A DNA stretch of 64,000 bases from Alphaproteobacteria bacterium. GTDB taxonomy: Bacteria > Bacteroidota > Bacteroidia > Bacteroidales > FEN-979. Of this stretch, positions 54,484 to 64,000 are shown piece after piece. The position numbers and the translations under genes were made by a program. Each line of letters starts with the position of its first letter. The first letter of the stretch is position 1. The notes under the pieces are model-generated. The model did not search any database. It saw only the letters and a list, made by a program, of their open reading frames with translations, and was not told where the DNA came from. The stretch covers positions 81,474 to 145,473 of the forward strand of contig SACF01000005.1 in NCBI GenBank assembly GCA_009928665.1, written 5' to 3'.

Positions 54484-54598
54484 TCTGGCAAATTCAACAC
54501 TTTTTCTCTGTGGCGTTGTAAAAATAAATCACGGAGTGTCCGGATCACGCCACCTCAGTATAAAACGCCATGCGGTCCGGATTCAATAAAATGCAACA

Positions 54599-54617
54599 GG
54601 CGGCCTGTTGAGCCGCC
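54599..54617 (-). terminator. GC-rich hairpin after the cohesin-like surface protein gene
   Basis: GGCGGC, 7-nt loop, GCCGCC (54599-54604 and 54612-54617). On the minus strand it stands 30 nt past the stop of the gene at 54647 and is followed by TGTTGCATTTTATT, a T-rich tail. It may also stop sufD readthrough. Confidence 0.65.
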
Positions 54618-54646
54618 CGCTGCAAAACATAATCAGTAAAATTTCT

Positions 54647-57600
54647 CTAATAAATGATCAGCCTGAAAATACGGGTATCAGGTCCGGAGATAAACCGCAC
54701 CAGATAGACGCCGGGAGGAACCTCCTGCAACCTGAACGTATATCTGGAAGCTGCCGGCCTGCATTCAGTCAGGATGATCTTTCCGAAAACATCAAGCAAT
54801 TCAATACGTACAGTTCCGTTTGCGGTAGCCCCGAAATCCTCCAGCGTGAAATCCCCGTCCGTAGGATTCGGATAAATCCGGAAGCGGTTGTCGCCCGATC
54901 CCGGAACATTGGCGCCCATCTCAAATTGTGGCATTGATGGCGCCTGTGTTCCGCAATAGGTCTGGGTCGTGGTTATGGCGCCATGTAAGTATCCCGCTGA
55001 TACCACGGATGTACCAGGCAGAAACAGGATCTTAACGCCCGCGATAAACGTAGCGGAACCTCCGCTCTGAACCAGAAATGTCGTTCCGTTCCCGGCTACC
55101 GTGATCTGGTTCGTCGCATTGTAACATTCCGTTTGGCCTCCTGAGATATTGACATTCTGAACAGCCAGGTTTTCAGGAACTCCCTGTTTGAACACCGTCA
55201 TCTTGTCGATACCTGTACATCCGTTGTTTGCCGTGACCGTCAGGGTATAAACCGTTGTGGCCGAGGGCGTGGCAACCGGGTTCGGAATAGCGGGATTGCT
55301 GAGGGTCAAAGCAGGCGACCACAGCCAGGTGTAAGGAGTCGTTCCACCGGTGGCCGTTCCGTTAAGCTGTGCCGTCGGGCCGGTCATGATGATATCCTCA
55401 CCCGCGTTGACCACGAGGGCATTTGAGGGAATGGTTATCGTAGGATTGGTGTACAGCGATGCAATTATAACCCCGTTAGGGTCGCTGTATTCACAGTTTC
55501 CGGCAGTTTGTATGTCCCAGGTCAGCGTCGTCGAAATTCCGGCTTTAGCGCGGAACTGATACCTGATCAGAACACCGTTTCCAAAGCTCACCGCGGTTGT
55601 CGATGCCCAGCTCATCCTGACTTTATTACCGCTCCTGTTTACCGCTATCAATCCGCCCGACAAGGCCCCGTTAACCGAACTGTAATCCACATAGCTCAGT
55701 TTGGTAGTATCAAAAATCAGGGTCAATGAAATACTCCCGACGTTTTCAAAATTTGTGACATTAACCGGGAGATCCACGTTTCCCGTACAGGAACTGCTGA
55801 TGTTTGAAATGGATGTGGTAATGGCAGCCTGGGTCACGGTCAGTACAGCGGCATTCGACGATACCGTGGGGGTACAGGTACCTGAAATGGTACACCGGTA
55901 TCGGTTCCCGTTCATCTGAAGATTAACGGGATTGATGGTCATCGCCGATGTGGTCACATTCTGGTAAGGCGTTGCATTTGTAAGGTTTGTCCAGCTCGTC
56001 CCGGCATCGGCGCTGACCTGCCACCGGTAGGTTAACGCCGTTCCTGTGGCAGTAATTGAGAAACCGGTGCTTCCGCCTGCATAGATGGTCTTGTTAACAG
56101 GCTGCGTGGTTATAGACGGTGGTGTGTTGATGGTTACATTCCCGTTGGTCCACGTGGAAAAGATCACCAGCCCGTTGGCATCGCTGTATTCACAGTTGCC
56201 CGGCGTCAGAGTATTCCAGGTAAGCGCGCTGGTCCCAGGAACCGCGGTGAAAATCAACCTGAGCAGGGTATCTCCTGCCGGAATGGTGGCTGCGTTTGTA
56301 CGGATCCAGGTCATGTAAACTTTACCTCCGCTGGCATTCGATGAAAAGGTGCCTCCCGATAATGCCGGATGCAGATCCTGAACCCCGGTAAATGTTAAAA
56401 CGGAGGTACTGTAACCAAGTACCATTGAAAAGGAAGCCACGCCGATGAAATCGGTGACCTTAACCGGGATAATGATCTGACCCGGACAGGTGGTCAGCGA
56501 GGTACAGGTTGTGATGATGTTGGGGAGCACAATCAGCTTTGCGGAATCAGACCAGACAACCGGTAAACAGGTTCCACCCACCCGGCATCTGTAAAGCGTT
56601 CCGCTTAGTGCAAGTTGTGCCCCCGTAATATTCAAGGTGGCCGCGGTGACATTGGAATAATAACCCCCGTTGGAAAGGTCCGTCCAGGTTGATCCCCCGT
56701 CGGGGCTGCTTTCCCACTGGTAGGTGAGACCTGCCCCCGTCGCCGTCACTGAAAAGGTGGTGTTCTGTCCCTTAGCAATGGTTCTGTTGACCGGCTGGGT
56801 GACGATGAAGGGTATTCCATAAACGACCCTGCTGCCATTCAAAAAATTGGCAGGTATCGGATTGCCATTCAGATACGAATATTCACAGTTTCCCGGGGTC
56901 ACAAGGTCCCAGGTCAGGTTGCTGTTTCCCGTTACAGCGGTGAATAAAAGTTCCACCAGCGTGCCGTCGCCGGCCGAAACGGCTCCGGTCGAAGACCATG
57001 CCAGGTAAACTTTTCCGCCCTGGGCATTGGCGACAAAGGTCCCCGATGGCGCCAACAGTGGGTTAAGAGCCTGGTATCCGGTATAGGTCAGAACCGTAGT
57101 GTCGTAGCTGAATACCAGCGAAAATGCGGCGACTGACTGGAATCCGGTCACCGTGACCGGGATGATGGCGCTGCCCGGGCAGATGGATGAAGTCGAAAGG
57201 GTTGTCGTCACCGGAATGACGACCGTCAGGATTACCTCATCAGAATAGATCTCCGAAGGACAGGTTCCCGAAATCTCACACCGGTACTGGTTCTGATTGT
57301 AGGTTATCGGAACACCGGTGAGATTCAGGTTGGGTGTTTTAACGCCTGAATAGACGGTGTTGTTGACCAGATCGGTCCAGGTGATTCCGCCATCAATACT
57401 CACCTCCCACTGAAATGCAAGCCCGGTCCCGTTTGCAGAAAGGCTGAAACCGGTGTTTAATCCGGCGAGGACGGTTTTATTTACAGGCTGTACCGTAATG
57501 GCAGGAGGGGTGTTGATGATAATATCTCCGTTCGTAAATGTTGCCGGCAGGATGTTGCCCAGATTATCAGCATATTCACAGTTTCCGGGGACTCCCGTAT

Positions 57601-57976
57601 CCCATGAAAGGGTACCGCTGCCAGGGATTGCTGTGAATTTTAACTGGACCAATGTGCCGGTTCCGATATTGGCCGGTGTGGTGTTTGCCCAGCTCACAAT
57701 GACTTTGGTGCCGGTTGAATTGATGATGAGCAAGCCCGTCGTCAGGGCGGCGTTCAGGTTCTGATAGCCGTTATAAGTAAGGAATGCATTGTCATAGTTC
57801 AGCATCAGTGAGATGGCTCCCACCCCATTGCATTCGGTGACGTCGATGGGTACAACAATCTCCCCGGGACAACCAGTAATACTTCCTGCGGTGGTTGTAA
57901 TGGTTTGCGTTCGGCAAACGCCCGGCAAGATGACCGCAAACGCCAGGATAAGTATTTTTAAGTTCAGCGTTTTCAT
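54647..57976 (-). CDS. T9SS surface protein with four cohesin-like modules and Ig-like spacers
   Basis: 1109 residues, signal peptide about 1-24. Four cohesin-like modules (about 25-155, 255-385, 485-618, 720-860), each built on the pattern ...AISLMLNYDNAFLTYNGYQ... and ending in GNCEYADNLGN-like text, alternate with Ig-like domains that open with ITVQPVNKTVLAGLNTGFS-type text (about 155-250, 388-480, 620-715). A PKD-like domain (about 862-935) and a short beta segment follow, and the C-terminus is a T9SS type A sorting domain (FRIYPNPTDGDFTLEDFG ... PPGVYLVRF). It should be secreted through the SprA pore and anchored on the surface. Cohesin modules normally bind dockerins, and the gene 10 nt upstream encodes a dockerin-like segment. 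Confidence 0.9.
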   Translation of the reverse strand: MKTLNLKILILAFAVILPGVCRTQTITTTAGSITGCPGEIVVPIDVTECNGVGAISLMLNYDNAFLTYNGYQNLNAALTTGLLIINSTGTKVIVSWANTTPANIGTGTLVQLKFTAIPGSGTLSWDTGVPGNCEYADNLGNILPATFTNGDIIINTPPAITVQPVNKTVLAGLNTGFSLSANGTGLAFQWEVSIDGGITWTDLVNNTVYSGVKTPNLNLTGVPITYNQNQYRCEISGTCPSEIYSDEVILTVVIPVTTTLSTSSICPGSAIIPVTVTGFQSVAAFSLVFSYDTTVLTYTGYQALNPLLAPSGTFVANAQGGKVYLAWSSTGAVSAGDGTLVELLFTAVTGNSNLTWDLVTPGNCEYSYLNGNPIPANFLNGSRVVYGIPFIVTQPVNRTIAKGQNTTFSVTATGAGLTYQWESSPDGGSTWTDLSNGGYYSNVTAATLNITGAQLALSGTLYRCRVGGTCLPVVWSDSAKLIVLPNIITTCTSLTTCPGQIIIPVKVTDFIGVASFSMVLGYSTSVLTFTGVQDLHPALSGGTFSSNASGGKVYMTWIRTNAATIPAGDTLLRLIFTAVPGTSALTWNTLTPGNCEYSDANGLVIFSTWTNGNVTINTPPSITTQPVNKTIYAGGSTGFSITATGTALTYRWQVSADAGTSWTNLTNATPYQNVTTSAMTINPVNLQMNGNRYRCTISGTCTPTVSSNAAVLTVTQAAITTSISNISSSCTGNVDLPVNVTNFENVGSISLTLIFDTTKLSYVDYSSVNGALSGGLIAVNRSGNKVRMSWASTTAVSFGNGVLIRYQFRAKAGISTTLTWDIQTAGNCEYSDPNGVIIASLYTNPTITIPSNALVVNAGEDIIMTGPTAQLNGTATGGTTPYTWLWSPALTLSNPAIPNPVATPSATTVYTLTVTANNGCTGIDKMTVFKQGVPENLAVQNVNISGGQTECYNATNQITVAGNGTTFLVQSGGSATFIAGVKILFLPGTSVVSAGYLHGAITTTQTYCGTQAPSMPQFEMGANVPGSGDNRFRIYPNPTDGDFTLEDFGATANGTVRIELLDVFGKIILTECRPAASRYTFRLQEVPPGVYLVRFISGPDTRIFRLIIY

Positions 57977-57986
57977 AGGTCGGCGG

Positions 57987-60900
57987 TTATTTGGATACGA
58001 CCAGTTTCATTGTTTCAATTCGTTTCTGGCCTTGTTCCGTCAATTCTGCTTTCAGGAAATACAAGCCGGACGAAAGGTTTGCCGTATTCATTTTAAGCTG
58101 GTGCTCACCGGGTTTCATGTTGTCTTCAACCATGGATAATACTTCGGAGCCGGTCTGGTTCAAAATTACCAACCTGGCGCTGGTCCCGGCCGTCAGATTC
58201 AGGGTGACGATGCATTGATCCTTAACCGGGTTCGGGCTAACGGTAAGCCTGAAGGAATCCGTGTGGATACCGACGCCATTGGCGCCCGCCATGATTGCCG
58301 GGATGGAAATTACTTCCCATTCGTTGGGAACGGCCAGCACATCGGCAAATTCGCAATCTTCATAAAGTTCAAGATGGATACCCGATACCAGTGACGATAC
58401 ATCTTTAGTTCTGATGGTGAGCAGAACGACAATTCCGTCGTCGCTGAGCTCGAGTGGATTCAGATCACACCAACCCATCCGGAACAATCCGTCGTACGAT
58501 GACCATGAAAAGTCGCTGGCTCCGTTGGCCAGCTTTGCCCCGGTAATTTCCATGTATTCCTCCGGGTAATAAAATCCGAGGGAGATGGCACCGGCATTCA
58601 TGCCGTTTTTGACTTTCACCGGCAGGGTGTACTCTTTGAATGAGGTGACAGATAAAGTGCCTTCATAAACAATGCCCAATGAACTGCTGCTCTTTTTCGC
58701 CGGGGAATAGCTCGCGTTCACATCCCCGAAACAAAGCATAACAATATCGTTGGTCGCATTGCCCCCGTTCATGATCAGCGTGTCGCTGTCGTACAGGTAA
58801 TCGCCGGCGGGGAACGATGTGATCATTCCCGCCCAACGTTTCATCACAAGCAGCGCATCGGTTCCGTTCACCCAGTGCGAGTAATTGACATCGGCAGCAG
58901 CGTAATTGATCCCGGTTAGGGGCGCGATCATGGCAAAGTGGTTCAGAATGGCCAGGGCGTCCGTGGCATTGCCCCCGCCCCAGGGATTGGATGGAGTTAT
59001 AGTCATCCGGTAACTACCCGATGCGAATGCAGGAAAGGTAAAGGCCCCCGAGGCGTTTGAAGTGGCAGATACAATGTTCACTCCGGTGAAATCTTTGACC
59101 GCCATGGCTGCATTTTTCATCGGATTGGCTCCTGTATTGGCATATTTTAAGGTTCCGCCGAGCAGGGTGTTGGCAGCGTGCAGCGAGGGAACTTGTGCAA
59201 AAGGAACAAAGTAAGCATAACCTTTGGCGCTGTTATCCGATTTATCATAGATTCCAAGGGCTGCCATCGTTGAATCTCCGGTATTCCAGTAATTATACCG
59301 GGCATTGACGTTGTTGGTGGTATTGTTCATCAGATCATAATTGCCATTGGAATGGAAGTTACAGGTATATCCTTCAGAGCCACCGATGGTCGGATTGCTG
59401 CTCCCGTCCATGGCGATGCCGCAAAGCGTGTTGTATGAGAAACAACAATTTTTAACGGTGTTCGAAGAACTGGTAAGCTTCATGCCATCTCCTGTGGATT
59501 GTGTGAGAATGCAATGGTCTAAGGTCGGTTGCGCTGACCCATCGCAAAACAAATTATAGCTTGCCCCTTTTTCGATGGTACAATATTTAAGAGAAGAAGT
59601 TCCGCCATAGGAGTCATTATTCGGATGAAAATAGATGCCGTTCCAGCCTCCCGGTGTATCGTTGAAGGGCTTAAAAAGGATCAGACTGTCTGATTTGCCT
59701 TCGGCGTAAAGCTCACCGCCATGGTCTGACTTTCCGACCTGGAGTTTAAGTCCCGGATTAAACAGCAGCGTGTTTCCCGGCTCAATGGTAAGCCTGATCA
59801 GGGAATAGTATTGTATAATTTTAATATCTCCAAGAACGTGATAGGGAATGCCGTCATAATATAACGTCTGATTCGAAGAATAATCTCCGCCCGATAAGGC
59901 AATGTAATTGTTGAGATTTCCCGTGTAGATATTGCCCTTGAGATGCGAATTGCAGGTCCAGTCATTGTACTTTAGCGGGTACCCGTTGTTAGAGATAAAG
60001 CTGCAATAATGGATCGGTACGCTCGATTGGAATTCCAGGATCCCGTCGCCGGCCGAATTGCTGATGGTGCAGTTGGTAAGAGCCGGCTGTACGGAACCGT
60101 GTATGTAGATATTATACGTGTTCCCCTGCATTATTTCACAATAGGCGAGGTTCGAAGTGCCTCCGTATTCATCATTATGCGGATGAAAGTAAATTCCGTT
60201 CCACCCGCCGGGTGTGTCGTTATAAGCCTTGAAGGTGATGGTTTGAGTTGCTGTACCCGTTGCGTATAATTCCCCGCCATAAGTGTTATCCCCGATCTGG
60301 AATTTCAGATTGGGATTGAAAAGGAGCGTATTGCCCGGCTCAATTGTGATCCGGCAGTAACTGCTGTATCTCAGGACCTGGATATCACCCAATACATGAT
60401 AAGGGATTCCATCAAAATAAAATGTCCGGTCGGAAGTATAACCTCCGCCTGACAAAGCAATGTAGTTATTTAGATTTGCGGTATAGGTATTTCCCTGAAG
60501 ATGCGAATTGCAGGTCCAGTCGTTGTATTTCAGCGGATATCCGTTATTTCCGATGAACAAACAGGAGTGGATTTGGGGACTCGATTGGTACTCAACAATA
60601 CCATCGCCGGCCGAATTGCTGATAGTGCAGTTGGTCAGAGTGGGTTGTGCCGATCCTTCCGTATAAAGATTGTAGTTATTTCCCTGGTCAATGGTACAGT
60701 ATTCCAATACGGAGGTTCCTCCGTATGCATCATTATGCGGATGAAAATAAATTCCGTTCCAACCGCCGGGCGTATCATTGTAAGCCTTGAAAATGATAGG
60801 TGAAGTTAAAGTTCCCTGGGCATACAATTCACCCCCGTGGCTGTTTTGCCCGACCTGAAGCATTTTCCCCGGGGCAAATTCAAGTGTGTTGCCGGGTTCG

Positions 60901-63699
60901 ATGGTAAGCCGGTATTGACTGTTATATCCCAAAAGCATGATATCATTCAAAATATAATAGGGTATACCGTCGTACAGCACGGTCCGGTTAAAACTATAAT
61001 TGCCGCCCGAAAGGGCTATTTTATTGATACCATTCCCCGAATAGGTATTCCCGGTATGAACCGGATCGGCTTCGGGATTCAGGTAGTAGATCGGGTACCT
61101 GCCGTTATCCAGGAACTGACAATTGGTAATGGTACCGTACCCGTTGCTGTAACGGGCGCCATCCAATAGCGCATTGCTGATGGTACAGTGATTCAATACA
61201 TCAGGTTGTGTGGTTCCCTCCGAATAATAGTTATAGTTGTTTCCCCGGTCAATCACGCAATAAGCCAACTGAGAATGGCCGCCATAATTATCACTGTTGG
61301 GATTGAAATAGATTCCTTCCCAACCTCCCGGCAAACCGTTGTAAGAAGTAAAAGTGATGGTGCTGTCTGAAGTTCCTATGGCGTAAAGTTCACCGCCATA
61401 ATTGGATACCCCGATCTGCAACTGGGCTCCGCTCACGAAGTGCAGTGTGTTCCCGGGTTCAATGGTAAGTCTCACATTGTTGACGTATTGCATTACTCTT
61501 ACAGTCCCCAAAATAAAATAATCGTAGGTGATGGAGTTCCACCAGCAGCTTGCTCCGTTAATATCCCCGCCGTCGATGGCAATGCCGTTATACGTGTTGT
61601 CCGTAAGGATGGGAGATCCGTTGGGTTGGTAAAAAGTTGCATTCGGGGAGGGATAATGCAGCGCGTAAAGGTTGTGGTCAATAGTGGTGCTTGATGCACT
61701 GAAATTCGGCACCGATGCAGTGGATGAGAGATAAATCCCGGCCGCTCCGTTGTATGAGATGGTACTGTTCACCAGGGTGGGGTTGGAACTCGTCAGGTGG
61801 AACCCGTTCTCTGAGTTGTTCCGGATTTTTGACTGCTGGATGTTGAGATGCGATTCGTTCAGCCGGATCCCGTTCCCGTCGGCACCCGCGATATCGCATT
61901 GTACCAATAAGGGCTCATTGGTCTGGTAACAGTAAAGATTCGCGTTGTTGCTGCCAAATCCCGCATTGGAGATCACGGTATAGTAAAAATGAGAGGAGAC
62001 ACCGGCATCGCTCGACGGCTCAAAGTAAATGCCGTCCCATTTCCCCGGTTCAGCAGTGTAATAGGTGAATTTTACCGAATCGGTTTCAGTTCCATTGCAG
62101 TTGATGTTGGCCTGGCCTATGGTCAATCCCGTTTCGGCCAGGAAAAGAACCGTTGCCCCGGCTTCGAAGGTATGGGTGCCCGAGGTGAATGAAATATCGG
62201 CGGTGGCCCAGTAAGGACTGAGCGCTTTCGTGAACGTCGCAATACTGTTGAGATTCCCGGTCAACTGGGTTCCGGGGGTGGTCAGCGTCATGTTGTTGAA
62301 AGTGGCGTTAAAGGTCGACGAACCGCTCAGGATCACCGCGTATTGCAAATATTGCCGGGTCAGATTTACCGGGATCGGTGAGGTCGAGGTAACAGCCGTC
62401 CAGTTTCCCCAGATACCATCGCTGCCCGCCGTCCGGTAAGTAACCTCGCAGTTTGCCCCGGGTGCGGTGTAAACTGAATTGAACGTCAGCGAATTGATAT
62501 ACCGCAGCGCCCCCAGCTCAAAAAATGGATTTGAAACGAAAACGCCATGGTTGATGTAATTTGAGGTGAGTGTGATATTGGCAAAACGACAGTTCAGGAT
62601 CGGGGTCGATGAAAGGTTTGTCCCTCCCGTATAATATACCTGCCCGTTTCCGGTAAACGCGCTGCCATCCTTCGTGAAATCATACATGACATTCCCCGAG
62701 GCCGTCCATGCCAGGGTTCCGGCATCGGCGCTGGCAAAGTAAACCGTGTTGCTCAGGCTTGCGCCCACGGCGCCGGCCATTACGGTGATCAGCCCGTTTG
62801 TGACCACCGACGCGTGATTGCTGACGGCAACCGGAAGGTTGGTCCCTGATGCCCATGCCCCGGGTGATCCGTCAACGCCGGCATCGGAAATATATACCGA
62901 ATTGGTTTTTGTTCCCGCGTTGTCGTAACCACCTAACACATATAATTTGCTGTTATACGTCACCACGCTGTGACGATTGCGCGGTGCAGGCAGGTTGGCT
63001 CCGGTAGAAAAAGCCGATAGGGAGTTATTTGCCTTAACACAGGCATAATAGACAGAATTTAGCGCCGAATTTTCAACCGTCGATGAGGTGCCTCCCGTTA
63101 CATAAATATACCCTTTCAGGTACAATGCCGCATGACCCCAAAGCGGAACCGGTAAGGTCACCGCCGAGGTCTGCCACGCTCCGATCGTACCGTTCGTGTT
63201 GATGTCCGCGTAATAAATTGTGTTGTAAACATTGCTGTCGTCCCTTCCCCCTAAAACATAAAGGGTATTCGTCCCGACTACAACGGCCATATCTTTCATG
63301 GCTACCGGAAGCGGGTTCAGCGCCGTCCAGGCCGAGATCCCACTGGTCTGGATGGTCGCAACGTAAACGGAACTGGAATAGGACAGATTGTTGTACCCCC
63401 CCCACAAGGTAAACATACCGGTTATTCCACGAGGCAGTCTTGTGCCCTGTAAGAGTTTGAGGCAATACCGTTGTGGTAAGCCAGGTCCCGACATCACTTC
63501 CCCCGAACTGCAGGTAAACATTGTTACTCCCGACAATTACATTGTTTACGACACCCTTGTTAAAATCGGCATCCGTGGTTTGTGTGAAGTTTACCTGGGC
63601 TGACAGGCTCAGACAATGCAGAAAAAACACAGAAAAGGCCAAAACAAAACTGAATGACCTGATCCCGGTCTGCGACCTCAAAAGTAGCTGATTTTTCAT
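57987..63699 (-). CDS. Giant T9SS surface protein: Kelch, beta-helix, dockerin-like and cohesin-like modules; frameshifted at a G8 tract
   Basis: Two overlapping frames (start ATG 63699; main frame to stop 57987) join at the homopolymer 63396-63403. Removing one base gives NRYVYLVGGYNNLSYSSSVY and a protein of about 1903 residues. Order: signal peptide (1-34); Kelch-type repeats (about 60-340, e.g. NTLYVLGGRDDSNVYNTIYY); right-handed beta-helix region with 186-residue repeats; carboxypeptidase-regulatory-like segment (SGAFTFPAFASGSYRMTITP); dockerin-like segment (GGNATDALAILNHF, ADVNYSHWVNGTDALLVMKR) with degenerate calcium loops; one cohesin-like module (AGAISLGFYYPEEYMEITGA); T9SS sorting domain (FRLTVSPNPVKDQCIVTLNL ... 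SGLYFLKAEL). Likely secreted by SprA. As sequenced the start cannot reach the rest. The cohesin-like protein follows 10 nt downstream. Confidence 0.88.
59215..61470 (-). repeat. Internal 558-bp tandem repeats in the beta-helix protein
   Basis: The codons for GGWNGIYFHP recur at 59638, 60196, 60754 and 61315, so the period is exactly 558, 558 and 561 bp (186, 186 and 187 codons). Each unit runs from GNTLLFNPG-like text through GGELYATGT, GGWNGIYFHPHND, CTISNSAGDGI, NGYPLKYNDWTC and YIALSGG to DGIPYHVLGDI. The units at about 59.8-60.9 kb are closest to one another. Confidence 0.88.
63396..63403 (-). other. Homopolymer of eight G (minus strand) at the frame break
   Basis: The minus strand reads CTTGTGGGGGGGGTACAA. 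With seven G the frame from ATG 63699 continues into the long frame; with eight it ends after some 208 residues. Such tracts slip during replication, and also during sequencing. Confidence 0.9.
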
Positions 63700-63946
63700 G
63701 TTGAATGATTTTGATAAATATTAGATTAACAATATATTATGTCAATTTGGATGCTACAGGATAACACAGCAAACCAAGCTTTGAAAAATCAAATGGAGGT
63801 GAAATGTTATACAAACATAAGGTATTAAAAACGAAAAAGCAAGTCCTGATACCGACTTTATGTGTTTCGTTGTTGTAAAGCCACTTTTTATTGTATATTC
63901 GCACTAGCGTCTATTAATTTTTGTTAAATTATCTCGTATCTGTTTT
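63700..63946. other. A+T-rich region upstream of the surface-protein operon
   Basis: About 250 bases with no gene I can support and no exact TAnnTTTG box on the minus strand near the ATG at 63699. The promoter of the surface-protein operon must be in here but I cannot place it. Confidence 0.5.
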
Positions 63947-64000
63947 ATGCACAGTATAATAACTTCTCAAAACCTCGTCGCCCTTTTGAATTCTGTTCCT
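63947..64000 (+). CDS. Possible 5' end of a plus-strand gene cut by the window end
   Basis: An ATG at 63947 opens 18 codons without a stop to the window end (MHSIITSQNLVALLNSVP). Too short to assign; it may be chance. Confidence 0.25.
   Translation, partial: MHSIITSQNLVALLNSVP

Noticed and set aside
54484..54646. sufS or sufE downstream of sufD
   Set aside because: The gap holds only a hairpin and no coding frame; the next gene is convergent and unrelated.
57987..63699. Calling the beta-helix gene a decayed pseudogene
   Set aside because: There is only one lesion, it lies in a homopolymer, and the other 1800 codons and the sorting domain are intact.

Overview
The window reads as chromosomal DNA of a Bacteroidota (Bacteroidia-like) bacterium. 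Supporting signs are a full-length SprA (the type IX secretion, T9SS, outer-membrane translocon), two cell-surface proteins with T9SS C-terminal sorting domains, DUF4369-thioredoxin lipoproteins, a DUF5723 outer-membrane protein, an AsmA-like protein, and repeated upstream boxes matching the Bacteroidota -7 promoter consensus TAnnTTTG. Genus or species cannot be told from the sequence alone. There is no rRNA, tRNA, phage, transposase or CRISPR array that I can support.

Layout. 1-9213 is a minus-strand run: GH38 mannosidase-like enzyme, recX, prfB (RF2, with a programmed +1 frameshift), an ArsC-like reductase, fumC, and a TPR sensor kinase cut by the window start. 9269-12146 holds two thioredoxin-fold envelope proteins on the plus strand, separated by an odd low-complexity spacer. 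12164-20623 is ruvA-sprA-gcvH. 20742-24600 holds uvrC, a lipoprotein, and a beta-barrel protein that seems to start with AUC. 24676-29834 is a PAS kinase, a response regulator and a hybrid kinase, tightly packed on the plus strand. 29852-41539 is a minus-strand run of two large hybrid kinases, a tandem-domain class II aldolase, a GH29 alpha-L-fucosidase and a GH3 glycosidase. 41565-46643 holds an AsmA-like protein, a 550-bp gap with a MITE-like inverted repeat, and a DUF5723 protein. 46680-50360 holds thiL, a potassium-channel-like protein, a nitroreductase and a trypsin-like lipoprotein. 50473-54483 is sufB-sufC-sufD, broken between B and C by the same kind of repeat spacer as at 10.5 kb. 54599-63699 holds two very large T9SS surface proteins in one operon: a Kelch/beta-helix/dockerin-like protein and a cohesin-like/Ig-like protein.

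How the parts fit. SprA is the exit channel for proteins carrying the C-terminal sorting domains seen at 54647-63699, so the window holds both a secretion pore and likely cargo. The GH38, GH29 and GH3 enzymes have signal peptides but no sorting domain; with the aldolase they suggest breakdown of fucose- and mannose-bearing glycans. The sensor kinases carry no DNA-binding output domain, so their targets lie elsewhere.

The items most worth following are: (1) the surface-protein pair with cohesin-like and dockerin-like modules, whose first gene is put out of frame by an 8-base G tract (phase variation or sequencing error); (2) dispersed intergenic repeats that recur downstream of genes and inside the suf operon; (3) the apparent AUC start at 23665; (4) the 178-bp inverted-repeat element at 44.6 kb.
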